Of a stretch of DNA of 64,000 nt, positions 8,141 to 16,809 are shown one piece after another (position 1 is the first letter of the stretch; each line of letters starts with the position of its first letter). The notes beneath the pieces are model-generated. The model saw only the letters and a program-made list of their open reading frames with translations. It searched no databases and was not told the DNA's origin. Source of the DNA: Lysinibacillus_B sp050613145. GTDB lineage: Bacteria > Bacillota > Bacilli > Bacillales_A > Planococcaceae. The stretch spans positions 1,922,001 to 1,986,000 of the forward strand of contig NZ_CP192507.1 of the NCBI RefSeq assembly GCF_050613145.1. The letters run 5' to 3'. Both the position numbers and the translations under genes were made by a program.

Positions 8141-8893
8141 CTATTTTACGGCAACAAATCGTAGACGCCAGTAATCAGCAGTCCATGTGCCGTCGTGATA
8201 TAGCTGTGGACGAAGGATTGCTTCGCATTCGGCATAAAGCGTTTCTTTTTCAGTGTCGGTTAAATGCTTTAATAGATTGTTGCTGAACATCATTAGCCAA
8301 TTTCGAATCCCATCTTCCCCTACAAGAGGCGTTGGACGTTCATAATGTTCAATGGCCACAATCTGAAAACCCGCGTTTGTCAGCATCTCTGTCATTTCTT
8401 CTTTTGTTGGAAATACCCATGGAAATTGCTCAGCTTTATAAGGTAGTTGCAAGGTTGTAGAGGCTTCTTTAATGGCATTTGTAATCGCCTGAATATTATT
8501 GGCACCGCCTAGCTCAGCAACAAAACGTCCGCCATTACGAAGTACCGTATAACAATTAGATATGACTTGCTGCTGATTTTTCATCCAGTGCATCGCCGCA
8601 TTGGAAAACACAGCATCAAATGGCGTAGGGAAGTGAAAGCTTTCGGCATCCTCTACATGAAACGTGCAGTCCGGATATTTTTCCAGTGCCTTTTCAATCA
8701 TCGAACTAGCCGCATCAATGCCGATTACAGTTGCACCACTTTTAGCTATTTCAAACGCAAGGTCACCCGTGCCACAACCAACATCTAAAATTTGCTCTCC
8801 CTTTGTCGGCTGTAAAAGTGATACAAGGTTTCCACCAAAGTTTGAAATAAACTGGTGCTTGTCATCATATAATTGTGCATTCCATTGTGTCAT
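8141..8893 (-). CDS. Class I SAM-dependent methyltransferase
   Basis: A 250-residue cytoplasmic methyltransferase. Motif I is ILDVGCGTGDLAFEIAKSGA, followed by the acidic VIGID that binds the ribose of SAM. Then come FDAVFSNAAMHWMKN (motif II region) and LRNGGRFVAELGG. The layout resembles trans-aconitate methyltransferase and similar small-molecule enzymes, but the substrate cannot be told. ATG at 8893 follows GGGAG; the frame stays open to 9049 but overlaps the divergent ABC gene there. Ends at a strong terminator. Confidence 0.8.
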   Translation of the reverse strand: MTQWNAQLYDDKHQFISNFGGNLVSLLQPTKGEQILDVGCGTGDLAFEIAKSGATVIGIDAASSMIEKALEKYPDCTFHVEDAESFHFPTPFDAVFSNAAMHWMKNQQQVISNCYTVLRNGGRFVAELGGANNIQAITNAIKEASTTLQLPYKAEQFPWVFPTKEEMTEMLTNAGFQIVAIEHYERPTPLVGEDGIRNWLMMFSNNLLKHLTDTEKETLYAECEAILRPQLYHDGTWTADYWRLRFVAVK

Positions 8894-9014
8894 CTCATCA
8901 TCTCCCTTGTCATTTACATTAAGTATATCGTTTATACAAAAAATGTAAATAATAGGTTTAAATGAAACTATTTTCTCGCTGAATCGTAGAAAAAATAAGA
9001 GAGAGGGATGGTTC

Positions 9015-9710
9015 ATGATTTCAATACATATTAAAGAAGCTGGATACACGCAAGGAAAAACTGTTATAAACGATATCGAATTTTCGCTACCGGCTGGTCA
9101 ATTAATCGGTTTGATTGGGGCAAATGGCGCTGGGAAAAGTACGACAATCCAATCAATGATGGGGACGATTCCTTATTTTCAGGGAGATATTCAGATCGAT
9201 ACATATGGCTACGTACCAGAGCGCCCGATATTATATGAATATTACACATTATGGGAGCACATTGATTTATTAATTCGCACGGTTGGTCAAGATGAAAATG
9301 AATTAAAACAACAGGCAAAAGCATTATGTAAGGCATTTCGTTTAGAGGATAAATTGCATGACTATCCGATTCACTTTTCAAAAGGGATGCAGCAAAAAGT
9401 GATGCTCGTGTTAGCTTTAACGCCAATATATGAATTGTATATTTTAGATGAGCCGTTTATGGGGCTTGACCCGCAAGCGATACGAAAATTGATTGAACTG
9501 ATCGAGGATTACAAAGGGCGTGGGGCTGCAATTTTAATGTCGACACATGCCCTGGATACGGCAGAGAAAATTTGTGACGGATTTATTTGTATGCATGACG
9601 GAGCCATTTTAAAGCAAGGGACACTTCAATCATTACAGCAATATGAAGGGCAGCCGTTGCTAGACATCTTTGATGAGCTGATTGCAGGTGTGACAGATGG
9701 AGCTATTTAA
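9015..9710 (+). CDS. ABC transporter ATP-binding protein, EcsA-like
   Basis: A 231-residue ATPase with Walker A GANGAGKST, signature FSKGMQQKV (non-canonical, as is common in ABC-2 export systems), Walker B LYILDEPFMGLDP and switch histidine in STHALDTAEK. GAGGGATGGTTC precedes the ATG. It overlaps the following permease gene by 14 bases, so the two act as one transporter. Together they resemble EcsAB of Bacillus, which affects secretion and regulated proteolysis. No EcsC-like gene follows. Assignment to Ecs is by layout and permease character. Confidence 0.8.
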   Translation: MISIHIKEAGYTQGKTVINDIEFSLPAGQLIGLIGANGAGKSTTIQSMMGTIPYFQGDIQIDTYGYVPERPILYEYYTLWEHIDLLIRTVGQDENELKQQAKALCKAFRLEDKLHDYPIHFSKGMQQKVMLVLALTPIYELYILDEPFMGLDPQAIRKLIELIEDYKGRGAAILMSTHALDTAEKICDGFICMHDGAILKQGTLQSLQQYEGQPLLDIFDELIAGVTDGAI

Positions 9711-10797
9711 AACCCGTCTATTACAGCAATGGCGATTTCATCGGAAGCTATTTCGTAGTGTTGCAGATTGGACAACTTATATGTATTTGTTCATTCCATT
9801 TGGAGCCTTTATCTTTTTCTTGTATAAGGAAACGATATTAAACGGAGCGTATGGCTTTTTTCACTATGTGCCAGCTGTACCCTTTATTTTTTTACTTCTT
9901 TTACTAGGAAGTATGGGATACTTGCGGACATTTGAAGAGGCAGCGGATCGGCTGTTTTTATTGCAACATCAGCGGGCATTTCGTCAGTTAAAGCGAAGTG
10001 CTTTTATGTATTCGATGTTGATACAAGCTGTTTATGTGAGCCTTTGTTTACTAGCACTTTTACCACTGTTGGTGCATCATTATCAATTTACGGCACTTGC
10101 CATTGGTCAAATCGTTTGTAGCATGATGCTGTACTTTTTAGTGAGTAAATCTTTTCATTTTCATAAGTGGATAAAAGCGATTGTTCAACTATTGATCGGA
10201 GCGGGGCTAACAGGGATGGTTGTCTATGTGAGCTTTAGTACTGTATCCATCACGATATTGCTCATCTTTAGCTGTATCGTGTATTACGAAAAGAACCATA
10301 TTCGTTCGAATCGCTATTTTGACCAGCATATCAGTGTGGAACGAGAGGCCTATTATCGATGGCAAGCGCGTATTTTCATGGTAAACCCAGAGCTGGGAAG
10401 TTTAATGCCTGAAAAGCATTCATTAAAAGCGCCGCGTTTTTTAAAAGGAAGATTGTTTAAACGGTCAAATGATGCGACGTCTGAGCTGATGCTAAAGACA
10501 TTAATTCGTAATAAGCGTTATCGATGGGGATATGTACGTTTAGTAGCGACGACTATTCCTTTGTATTTCATCTTGCCGTTATGGGCAGATATGACGTTAC
10601 TGATGTTATCCTACTATATGTTAAATAGCTGGTTAGTCTCGGTCATGGAAGAAATAAAGGGACATGCTGTTTTTAAAGTATTAACAATACAAGAGACTGC
10701 ATGGCATATGTCGTTACAACGGATAAAAAGCTATGCTATAAACTATGTGCTTCTCTTTATCGCTATAGTCATACTACTGGAAAATATTTTTAGTTAA
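9697..10797 (+). CDS. ABC transporter permease, EcsB-like
   Basis: A 366-residue membrane protein with an N-terminal amphipathic stretch (FKTRLLQQWRFHRKLFRS), at least six hydrophobic segments (near 30-45, 60-80, 105-125, 160-195, 290-315 and 345-365) and a central basic cytoplasmic loop. Length and the starting pattern match the EcsB family rather than typical ABC-2 permeases. It starts inside the ATPase gene (14-base overlap). Probable partner of the upstream ATPase; substrate unknown. Confidence 0.75.
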   Translation: MELFKTRLLQQWRFHRKLFRSVADWTTYMYLFIPFGAFIFFLYKETILNGAYGFFHYVPAVPFIFLLLLLGSMGYLRTFEEAADRLFLLQHQRAFRQLKRSAFMYSMLIQAVYVSLCLLALLPLLVHHYQFTALAIGQIVCSMMLYFLVSKSFHFHKWIKAIVQLLIGAGLTGMVVYVSFSTVSITILLIFSCIVYYEKNHIRSNRYFDQHISVEREAYYRWQARIFMVNPELGSLMPEKHSLKAPRFLKGRLFKRSNDATSELMLKTLIRNKRYRWGYVRLVATTIPLYFILPLWADMTLLMLSYYMLNSWLVSVMEEIKGHAVFKVLTIQETAWHMSLQRIKSYAINYVLLFIAIVILLENIFS

Positions 10798-10822
10798 TAA
10801 GTTGCGAAATTACTAACAATAG

Positions 10823-10850
10823 TTGAAATAAGAGGAAATAGGGCTATAAT
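10823..10850 (+). promoter_or_regulatory. Candidate sigma-A promoter upstream of signal peptidase
   Basis: TTGAAA and TATAAT are separated by 16 bases in the gap before the signal peptidase gene. It would give a leader of about 170 bases. No other promoter-like pair stands out there. Confidence 0.45.
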
Positions 10851-11029
10851 ACAAGAGCAACTAGACAATAGAAAATTTTTAGTAATCGTTTTGGCGAGGA
10901 AATAAGTGGAATAATATAAGGTATATACTATTTTTAAGATGCATCATTTAGTATCCTTATTTGTCGCAGAATGTATTGTGAGAGATAGCTAGTTTGGCTT
11001 AATACCGAAATGGTAGAGGGGGGATTTTT

Positions 11030-11599
11030 TTGGACAAGAACATGATGAAAAAGGAAATAATCAGTTGGTTGAACGCGATAGGCGCGGCGATCTTACTGAC
11101 AGTTGTTTTGCGTTATTTTATTTGTACACCTATTCTCGTTGATGGTGCCTCCATGCTACCGACAATTGACAGTGGGGATCGTGTCATTGTTAATAAAATT
11201 GGTCCAAAATTATCCCAATATGACCGTTTTGATGTCATTGTTTTTCGAGTAGATGAGGATACAAATTATATTAAACGAATTATTGGCTTGCCTGGTGATC
11301 ATATTGAATATAAAAATGATGAGCTGTTTATTAATGGCGAGAAGTTTGAAGAGCATTATTTGGAAGGACATAAAGTAGCTTTAGCCGATACGGATATACT
11401 TACGGAAGACTTTAATTTACAGGAGTGCTTAGAGGAAGAAATAGTACCAGAAGAATGTTATTTTGTACTCGGGGATAATCGCAAGAGTAGTATGGATAGT
11501 CGGAATGAACATGTAGGTTTTGTAGCCCGAGAACAAATCATCGGTACGGTTGATGTAGTCGTGTGGCCACTCCATCATTTAAGCTTTATTCAAGATTAA
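11030..11599 (+). CDS. lepB: Signal peptidase I
   Basis: A membrane-anchored serine protease (189 residues) that removes signal peptides from secreted proteins on the outer face of the membrane. One N-terminal anchor helix (about 13-30) precedes the catalytic domain. The Ser/Lys dyad is Ser41 in DGASMLPT and Lys82 in YIKRIIGLPGD. The box FVLGDNRKSSMDSR is intact. Length matches the Sip enzymes of Bacillus. The start is TTG at 11030, with a G6 run seven bases upstream. It is monocistronic. Bacilli usually carry several Sip paralogues, so which one this is cannot be told. Confidence 0.92.
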   Translation: MDKNMMKKEIISWLNAIGAAILLTVVLRYFICTPILVDGASMLPTIDSGDRVIVNKIGPKLSQYDRFDVIVFRVDEDTNYIKRIIGLPGDHIEYKNDELFINGEKFEEHYLEGHKVALADTDILTEDFNLQECLEEEIVPEECYFVLGDNRKSSMDSRNEHVGFVAREQIIGTVDVVVWPLHHLSFIQD

Positions 11600-11687
11600 C
11601 AAACGATTTGATAAAGACTTTGAAGAATATTATTGGTATAATTTGTATAAGTTTTTGGTGATTGATCAAGGATTAGAGGTGTAGAAA

Positions 11688-11930
11688 ATGTTTGATTTTT
11701 TGATTATAACGATGATAGCATCTATCCCATTAACAGCGATTATTACAGCGCATCGTCGAGGACAGGCGAAAATACAAGTAAAAATGCTAGAAAAAGAAAT
11801 CGAACTAGAACAGCTTCGACTAGAAACATTCAAAGTGGAAACAGACAAAATGAAGCTAGATCTCGAGCAATCCAAGCAAATGTACTTAGATACACAAAAA
11901 CAAATTGCGTATCAAAATGAAGAAAGATAG
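11688..11930 (+). CDS. Small membrane-anchored coiled-coil protein
   Basis: An 80-residue protein that I do not recognise by name. Residues 1-20 are a membrane helix (FLIITMIASIPLTAIITA). The rest is a charged coiled coil rich in E, K, Q and L (KEIELEQLRLETFKVETDKM). The layout resembles PspB-like or phage-shock-type anchors, but similarity beyond layout is not evident. AGAGGTG precedes the ATG. A strong terminator follows, so it is a single-gene unit. Confidence 0.65.
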   Translation: MFDFLIITMIASIPLTAIITAHRRGQAKIQVKMLEKEIELEQLRLETFKVETDKMKLDLEQSKQMYLDTQKQIAYQNEER

Positions 11931-11975
11931 AAAGTATGCCCTGTTAGTGTCCATTGGATAAACAGATGTGAACGT

Positions 11976-12018
11976 CAAAACAAGCTAGGTTCATATGAAA
12001 CCTAGCTTGTTTTGTTTA
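11976..12018 (+). terminator. Rho-independent terminator
   Basis: A 16-bp stem (11976-11991 with 11999-12014) has a 7-base loop, with a T-rich tail on the + strand. It ends the small coiled-coil gene. Confidence 0.8.
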
Positions 12019-12164
12019 GTAGAATGCGAAGTTTTTCTGAATATTTGTTAAATTATGATAATTAATACATAAAAATATTATAATAGACTTTAAAGAATGA
12101 TTAATTAAGTAAATACAAAAGTGAGGTGAGACCCTGCTACTTAACCGCGAGTGGGAGGGAAAGT

Positions 12165-12845
12165 ATGAATAAAATATTAATCATTGAAGATGACTGGGAT
12201 ATTAATGAAGTGCTTGTACTCTATTTAAAAAATGCAGGATTTGAAGTGTATGCCGCTACAACGTTAGCAGCTGGTGAAAAACGATTATTTGAAACGCCGG
12301 TTGATCTTATTTTGCTTGATGTTAATTTACCAGATGGAAATGGATTTGATTTTGCAAAGAAAATCCGTAAGCATTTCGATACCATTATTATTTTTGTGAC
12401 GATTCATCATTATATCGAACAAAAATTACAGGGATTTGAAGTTGGCGGTGATGATTATATTACAAAGCCATTTATTCCAAAAGAGGTTGTTGCCCGTGTC
12501 CAAGCACAGCTACGCAGAAAAGGCACTACAATAAATGAGCAGATTATTGAACTAGATAATTTACGAATTGACTTAAATCAAAAAGAGGTATACAAAGACG
12601 GTGAACGTGTCAATTTATTTACGAAAGAAAAGAAGCTACTTTTTTATTTAGTTGAAAATGCCAATAAAGTCGTTAGCAGTGAGCAAATTATCAATGAAGT
12701 ATGGGGCTTTGACGGAATTGCTGATTCGAAAACAGTTGCTGTACACATTAGCACTTTACGGCGTAAAATAGGGGATTCGTATTCTAAAGGCAGCTGGATA
12801 CAAACGGTGAGAGGATTTGGATATAAATTTGTGATAAACGAATAA
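12165..12845 (+). CDS. OmpR/PhoB-type response regulator, orphan
   Basis: A 226-residue two-component regulator. The receiver domain covers about residues 1-118: acidic pair IIEDD, phospho-acceptor Asp52 in LILLDVNLPDG, threonine in IIIFVT and lysine in DYITKPF. A winged-helix DNA-binding domain fills residues about 128-226 (LFTKEKKLLFYLVENANKVV, then HISTLRRKIG and VRGFGYKF). ATG at 12165 has GGGAGG upstream. No histidine kinase gene lies next to it, which is unusual for this class. The partner must be elsewhere or the pair has been split. Confidence 0.88.
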   Translation: MNKILIIEDDWDINEVLVLYLKNAGFEVYAATTLAAGEKRLFETPVDLILLDVNLPDGNGFDFAKKIRKHFDTIIIFVTIHHYIEQKLQGFEVGGDDYITKPFIPKEVVARVQAQLRRKGTTINEQIIELDNLRIDLNQKEVYKDGERVNLFTKEKKLLFYLVENANKVVSSEQIINEVWGFDGIADSKTVAVHISTLRRKIGDSYSKGSWIQTVRGFGYKFVINE

Positions 12846-12970
12846 TAACCTTTCACAAAAGTATTTGCACTAGCCACACGTTCCTTACTTCTAAAGGAGA
12901 GAACGGTTCATTTGCGTAGATAATTGAAGATTCCGAGTAAAGAGGCATTAGGTAAAAGGAGATTTTAGTT

Positions 12971-13456
12971 ATGAGTTTACAAGCGGTTCAAACATTTTTT
13001 GCAAACATTGGTCGCGAGGAGGATATCGTTGTCCATGCCCAAAGCACAGCATCTGTACAAGAGGCAGCAGAGGCAATTGGTGTACATCCAGCACGCATTG
13101 CGAAAACACTTTGCTTCCAAGGAAAAGATACACCCATTTTAGTTGTTGCAGCAGGTGACACGAAAGTAGACAATGCGAAATTTAAGCAAACATTTACGGT
13201 AAAAGCAAAAATGCTTGATCTTGATCGTGTTTTACAGGTGACGGGACATTCTATTGGTGGCGTTTGTCCTTTTGGGCTAGTAACAGATGTACCTGTATAT
13301 GTAGATGCGTCGTTAAAACGTTTTACAACGGTGCATCCCGCATGCGGCAGTTCAAATTCCTCTATCGAATTAACGGTAGATGAGTTAAAACTATACGCCC
13401 ATGCACAAGGGGAAGTCGATGTGTGTAAAGATTGGGATCCAGCATTAGCCGAATAG
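12971..13456 (+). CDS. YbaK/EbsC family aminoacyl-tRNA deacylase
   Basis: A 161-residue single-domain protein of the YbaK/ProRS-INS editing fold, which hydrolyses mischarged tRNAs (for example Cys-tRNA-Pro). It shows the conserved lysine in ARIAKTL, the run PILVVAAGDTKVD, the loop TGHSIGGVCPFGL and the terminal-half motif VHPACGSSNSSIELT. AAAGGAG lies nine bases before the ATG. It resembles B. subtilis YwhH in length and motifs. Monocistronic; the editing target is not determined. Confidence 0.85.
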   Translation: MSLQAVQTFFANIGREEDIVVHAQSTASVQEAAEAIGVHPARIAKTLCFQGKDTPILVVAAGDTKVDNAKFKQTFTVKAKMLDLDRVLQVTGHSIGGVCPFGLVTDVPVYVDASLKRFTTVHPACGSSNSSIELTVDELKLYAHAQGEVDVCKDWDPALAE

Positions 13457-13562
13457 TACATAGGACAAGCTGCGGTAGCATTTTAATATTTTGGGTGTAT
13501 AAAGTTTGATAAGAATACCACAATAAATCTGTAATTTGAAAATACATGATGGAGGGGTATTT

Positions 13563-13799
13563 ATGTCAAACAAATATCAAGCAAAGCCAGATGACCGTAC
13601 AAACAATGTTGAGCGTTTACAATCGATGGTCAAAAATACGATGGAAAATATGGAAGCTGCAGAAGAAACGATGCTCTATGCAAGCCCTGAAGAACGAGCG
13701 CAAATTGAAGCGAAAAATAAACGGCGAGAACAGTCCGTTACAGCAATGCAAGAGGAAATTCAAGATGAAAAAGCAGCTCGTGAACAAGGCTATCAATAG
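13563..13799 (+). CDS. tlp: Small acid-soluble spore protein Tlp
   Basis: A 78-residue hydrophilic protein that matches the Tlp family across its length: KPDDRTNNVERLQSMVKNTM, then EAAEETMLYASPEERAQIE, and KNKRREQSVTAMQEEI. Tlp is made in the forespore under sigma-G in Bacillus and found in the spore core. GGAGGGG precedes ATG at 13563; an upstream in-frame start at 13536 lacks such a site. This gene is the best evidence in the window that the organism forms endospores. Confidence 0.93.
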   Translation: MSNKYQAKPDDRTNNVERLQSMVKNTMENMEAAEETMLYASPEERAQIEAKNKRREQSVTAMQEEIQDEKAAREQGYQ

Positions 13800-13824
13800 A
13801 AAGTTTAACTATAAAAACTATACA

Positions 13825-13862
13825 AAAACGCTAGCGACATTGTCATCGCTAGCGTTTTATTT
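13825..13862 (+). terminator. Rho-independent terminator after tlp
   Basis: A 13-bp stem AAAACGCTAGCGA / TCGCTAGCGTTTT is followed by ATTTG. It ends the tlp transcript. Confidence 0.82.
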
Positions 13863-14010
13863 GTGAATAGGCAAGTTAGTGATTAGCGTAAGCACTAGCA
13901 CTAGCTTCTTGCTCCCTTTCGTAATAAAAAATGATTTTCTGCATCCTTTTGTTTAATTACATCGTATAAGGGTATTTTATACATAGATGATAAAGTGAAA
14001 GGAGAGAGGA

Positions 14011-14430
14011 TTGTTGGATAATTCGTTACAAAATCAAGCATTAGACATCTTATCAAAGCATTCCATTGGTGTCATGGCCACTGTGTCAAATGGTAAACCA
14101 GATTCGCGCTATATGACATTTGCACATGATGGGTTTACTTTATACACGGTGACCCCAAAAGATTCTGAGAAATTAGACGAGCTGAAAAAGAACCCTCATA
14201 CCCATATTTTATACGGGTATGAACATGAAGAGCTAGGAGAGACCTTTTTAGAAATTGAAGGGAAAGTATCAGAATCGAATATCGATGAGATGAAAGAGCG
14301 CATTTTATCAAATTACAAAGGTGATTATTTAAACGATGCGTCATCTCTCGTGTTATTAAAGATTGAGCCAGAGCGTCTTCGATTTATGAATAAAAAGGGA
14401 GATAACCGAGAGGAAATCAACTTCCATTAA
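14011..14430 (+). CDS. Pyridoxamine 5'-phosphate oxidase-like flavin protein (copy 1)
   Basis: A 139-residue split-barrel protein like general stress protein 26 in Bacillus. The barrel starts with HSIGVMATVSNGKPDSRYMT and continues with FTLYTVTPKDSEKLDELKKN, NPHTHILYGY and EIEGKV. Such proteins bind FMN or F420-like cofactors; the substrate is unknown. It starts at TTG (14011 or 14014) behind AAAGGAGAG. It is 15 bases ahead of a clear paralogue, so both come from one tandem duplication and probably one transcript. Confidence 0.8.
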   Translation: MLDNSLQNQALDILSKHSIGVMATVSNGKPDSRYMTFAHDGFTLYTVTPKDSEKLDELKKNPHTHILYGYEHEELGETFLEIEGKVSESNIDEMKERILSNYKGDYLNDASSLVLLKIEPERLRFMNKKGDNREEINFH

Positions 14431-14445
14431 GAAGGGATGAGGCGG

Positions 14446-14865
14446 ATGGACAATTTACAAGAGCAAATATTAGATATTTTAGATAGCAAAAAAATCGGAT
14501 CCATGGTTACAGTAAAAGGCGATAAGCCTTATGCACGTTACATGACTTTTACCAATAGAGGATTTAAGCTTTATACGATGACAGAAGATGATTCTTCAAA
14601 AGTATTGGACCTCGAAAATAACCCGCATACCCATATTTTGTTTGGCTACACAGAATCAGATGCAGATGCTCCTTATCTCGAAATTGAAGGGAAAGTGACA
14701 GACTTTATCGATGATGAATTAAAATTGAAAGTCACTAATTTCCTGCGTGGAGTAATGAACGATGATGCACATGATATGATTACACTAGAAATTGAGCCTA
14801 CTTGCATTCGGTTAATGAATAAACAAGGACAACCACCTCAAGAATTAACGTTTCCGTTATCTTAA
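14446..14865 (+). CDS. Pyridoxamine 5'-phosphate oxidase-like flavin protein (copy 2)
   Basis: Second copy of the tandem pair. It shares NPHTHILFGY, EIEGKV and the ending CIRLMNKQG with the upstream gene (RLRFMNKKG there) and the barrel opening KKIGSMVTVKGDKPYARYMT. I prefer ATG at 14446, because the ATG at 14437 abuts AAGGG and cannot be used efficiently with it. Followed directly by a terminator. Same likely fold and cofactor as copy 1; the divergence suggests separate roles. Confidence 0.8.
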   Translation: MDNLQEQILDILDSKKIGSMVTVKGDKPYARYMTFTNRGFKLYTMTEDDSSKVLDLENNPHTHILFGYTESDADAPYLEIEGKVTDFIDDELKLKVTNFLRGVMNDDAHDMITLEIEPTCIRLMNKQGQPPQELTFPLS

Positions 14866-14870
14866 TTGAG

Positions 14871-14905
14871 AGGCGATCTTCCATCGGGGGAGATCGCCTT
14901 TTATA
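14871..14905 (+). terminator. Rho-independent terminator
   Basis: The stem AGGCGATCT / AGATCGCCT with an 11-base loop is followed by TTTTAT. It ends the PNPOx-like pair. Confidence 0.8.
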
Positions 14906-14953
14906 TTAAGAAAAGCCGTTCTCGTGTTATGCTAGGAAGAAAGGAGTGAGAAG

Positions 14954-16267
14954 ATGCTAGAAAAGTTACAACCCTTTGTTGATCAGCAACTTGCTCGAAT
15001 TGTCCAGCAAGATGAGATTCAATTTATTTATGACATTAGCGGCGAATTAGTCGGAGAAATACATATGGAAGAAGGACTGCTTCAGCGCATTGATTTTTAT
15101 AATGTGGATGCTTTAATGGAGCAAGGTGTACCGTTAACAAACAGTGCCATGATGGATGCCATTGTGCGTCCCAATCATGCGCTATTTGAAATAGAGAAGA
15201 AAGAAATTTCGACAATCGCTTGGCGTATAAAGGAAGCGCTGGATGATCGTGATTTAAAGCTCGACGTAATTGTGGACTTTGATGCGAATTATTTAGCTAT
15301 ATTTGAAGAAGTGGAGCCGCGCTATCGACTCGCTTTGCCGAATTCAGGTCTTCAGTTATCGATTAAACGTGACGGGACGTTAGCAAGTGCAACATTTATG
15401 CATGAACATTATACCGTACAATATCCAGAAACGATGATTTCTCCTGAGGAAGCAAAAGCTATTTTGTTACAGCAACCACTCATGCAGTTAGCGATTCATA
15501 TGGAAAATGCTTGGCATTATGTGTATGTACCAGCATACGATGTGTATGGTGTAGGGGTAGACGGACACGTAAAAAAGATGAGCGAATGGCCTGAAATGAT
15601 AGGATTTGGCTATGATGTATTGCCGGAAGTACATATAGATGAGCCGCTTGAAATATTACTGCTTGGTGGGAGACAGGGCAATGTGGAATACACGGAACAG
15701 GAGGCAGAGGGTTACTGGGACATTATTGTTGAGGAAGAAGTGGCACAATGTGTAGTAGAGCAACCGTTAATTCGTGCTTGTCAGGCGTTAAAGTATGCAG
15801 TAGGGGAAGCGTATGAAAAGTATAGGTTTGAACGAACACCAAATACCGATTCTGTATACAGATATGCCCCTTTTTGTCTAGACGAAGTGGAAAATGAATC
15901 CACAACGTACCGGTTCGTATACGAGCATCAAGGGGTTTATTTATCGGAAAAAGCATCGGAAATCGTTGTGCATAACGAAACAGGGCATATACAATCGATG
16001 GTGATTTCCACGATTCCTTATGAGCAATTAAATGCGCTACCAAAACCGATGATTACACTGGAAGAAGCCAATGCTACCGCGAAACAATATGTGGATGTAG
16101 CATTAACAGTAGAGCGAGCAGATTTAGAAAGGAATGTATACACCTTAATGTATAGCGTGGATTATCCGCATTCTCCAACAGGCGGACATATTGAATCGAT
16201 TAATGCTTATACAGGTACGATTACATATGTTGAAACAGGATTTGTTTCAATAGATGAAGAAAGTTAA
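14954..16267 (+). CDS. Hypothetical protein with YcdB/PepSY-like repeats
   Basis: A 437-residue soluble protein without a signal peptide or membrane helix. Two parts near the C-terminus (ITLEEANATAKQYVDVAL and HIESINAYTGTITYVETG) have the look of YcdB/PepSY-type domains, in which a helix precedes strands ending in a 'xxTGxIxxV' turn. The middle part (about 150-300) is rich in acidic residues. GAAAGGAGTG precedes the ATG. In this family such proteins are often secreted, so a cytoplasmic version is a little odd. Function unknown. Confidence 0.6.
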   Translation: MLEKLQPFVDQQLARIVQQDEIQFIYDISGELVGEIHMEEGLLQRIDFYNVDALMEQGVPLTNSAMMDAIVRPNHALFEIEKKEISTIAWRIKEALDDRDLKLDVIVDFDANYLAIFEEVEPRYRLALPNSGLQLSIKRDGTLASATFMHEHYTVQYPETMISPEEAKAILLQQPLMQLAIHMENAWHYVYVPAYDVYGVGVDGHVKKMSEWPEMIGFGYDVLPEVHIDEPLEILLLGGRQGNVEYTEQEAEGYWDIIVEEEVAQCVVEQPLIRACQALKYAVGEAYEKYRFERTPNTDSVYRYAPFCLDEVENESTTYRFVYEHQGVYLSEKASEIVVHNETGHIQSMVISTIPYEQLNALPKPMITLEEANATAKQYVDVALTVERADLERNVYTLMYSVDYPHSPTGGHIESINAYTGTITYVETGFVSIDEES

Positions 16268-16519
16268 ATATATAATAGAATGAAAATCTTCTACGTAAAA
16301 AGTTATTACGCTAGGAGATTTTTTTATTAGTCGAAAGTATAAGTTTCATGGGTATCCACAAAGATGTGTTCTTCTAATAAGGAAAACTATTTTGATTGAC
16401 ATGTATATTTTAAATGCCGTGGTCTCATAATGGTAAAAATAGATAATGCGAAATTGTTATATTTTATAAAAATTGAGAATAGTTAATAATGAGGTTGTAG
16501 AATGAGGAGGAATGGACAG

Positions 16520-16771
16520 ATGTTTGAAGTAGGACAATGGGTGTCATATCGACAAACTCCGGCTTTTATTTTAGAGGCAAATAATATAGAAAAAAAATAT
16601 TTAATTCAAGCACCAAAAGTGTCGAAGTTATCATATTGGATTCCGGAAGATTATTTAAGGACAAACGAGGAAGTCCAATTGTTAGAAGAAGATATTTACG
16701 AGTTAAAAGTAGTAGCCATTAAAACGGGGGATTTACAATGGTATCGTGAATTATCACAACAATATCAATAA
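16520..16771 (+). CDS. Small hypothetical cytoplasmic protein
   Basis: An 83-residue protein from ATG at 16520, with AGGAGG nine bases upstream. A second ATG at 16502 would make it 89 residues. It opens with MFEVGQWVSYRQTPAFILEA, which looks like a small beta barrel (SH3- or CarD-like opening), and ends in a helical stretch (GDLQWYRELSQQYQ). I do not recognise it. Confidence 0.6.
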   Translation: MFEVGQWVSYRQTPAFILEANNIEKKYLIQAPKVSKLSYWIPEDYLRTNEEVQLLEEDIYELKVVAIKTGDLQWYRELSQQYQ

Positions 16772-16775
16772 ATAA

Positions 16776-16809
16776 GGGTGCTTCGTCAATTTCGCGAAGC
16801 ACCCTTTTA
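16776..16809. terminator. Terminator shared by convergent genes
   Basis: The 10-bp stem GGGTGCTTCG / CGAAGCACCC (16776-16785, 16795-16804) is followed by TTTT on the + strand. It sits one base before the stop of the convergent chemoreceptor gene. Confidence 0.78.

Noticed and set aside
8894..9049. Longer N-terminus for the methyltransferase
   Set aside because: It overlaps the start of the ABC gene on the other strand, and a good start exists at 8893.
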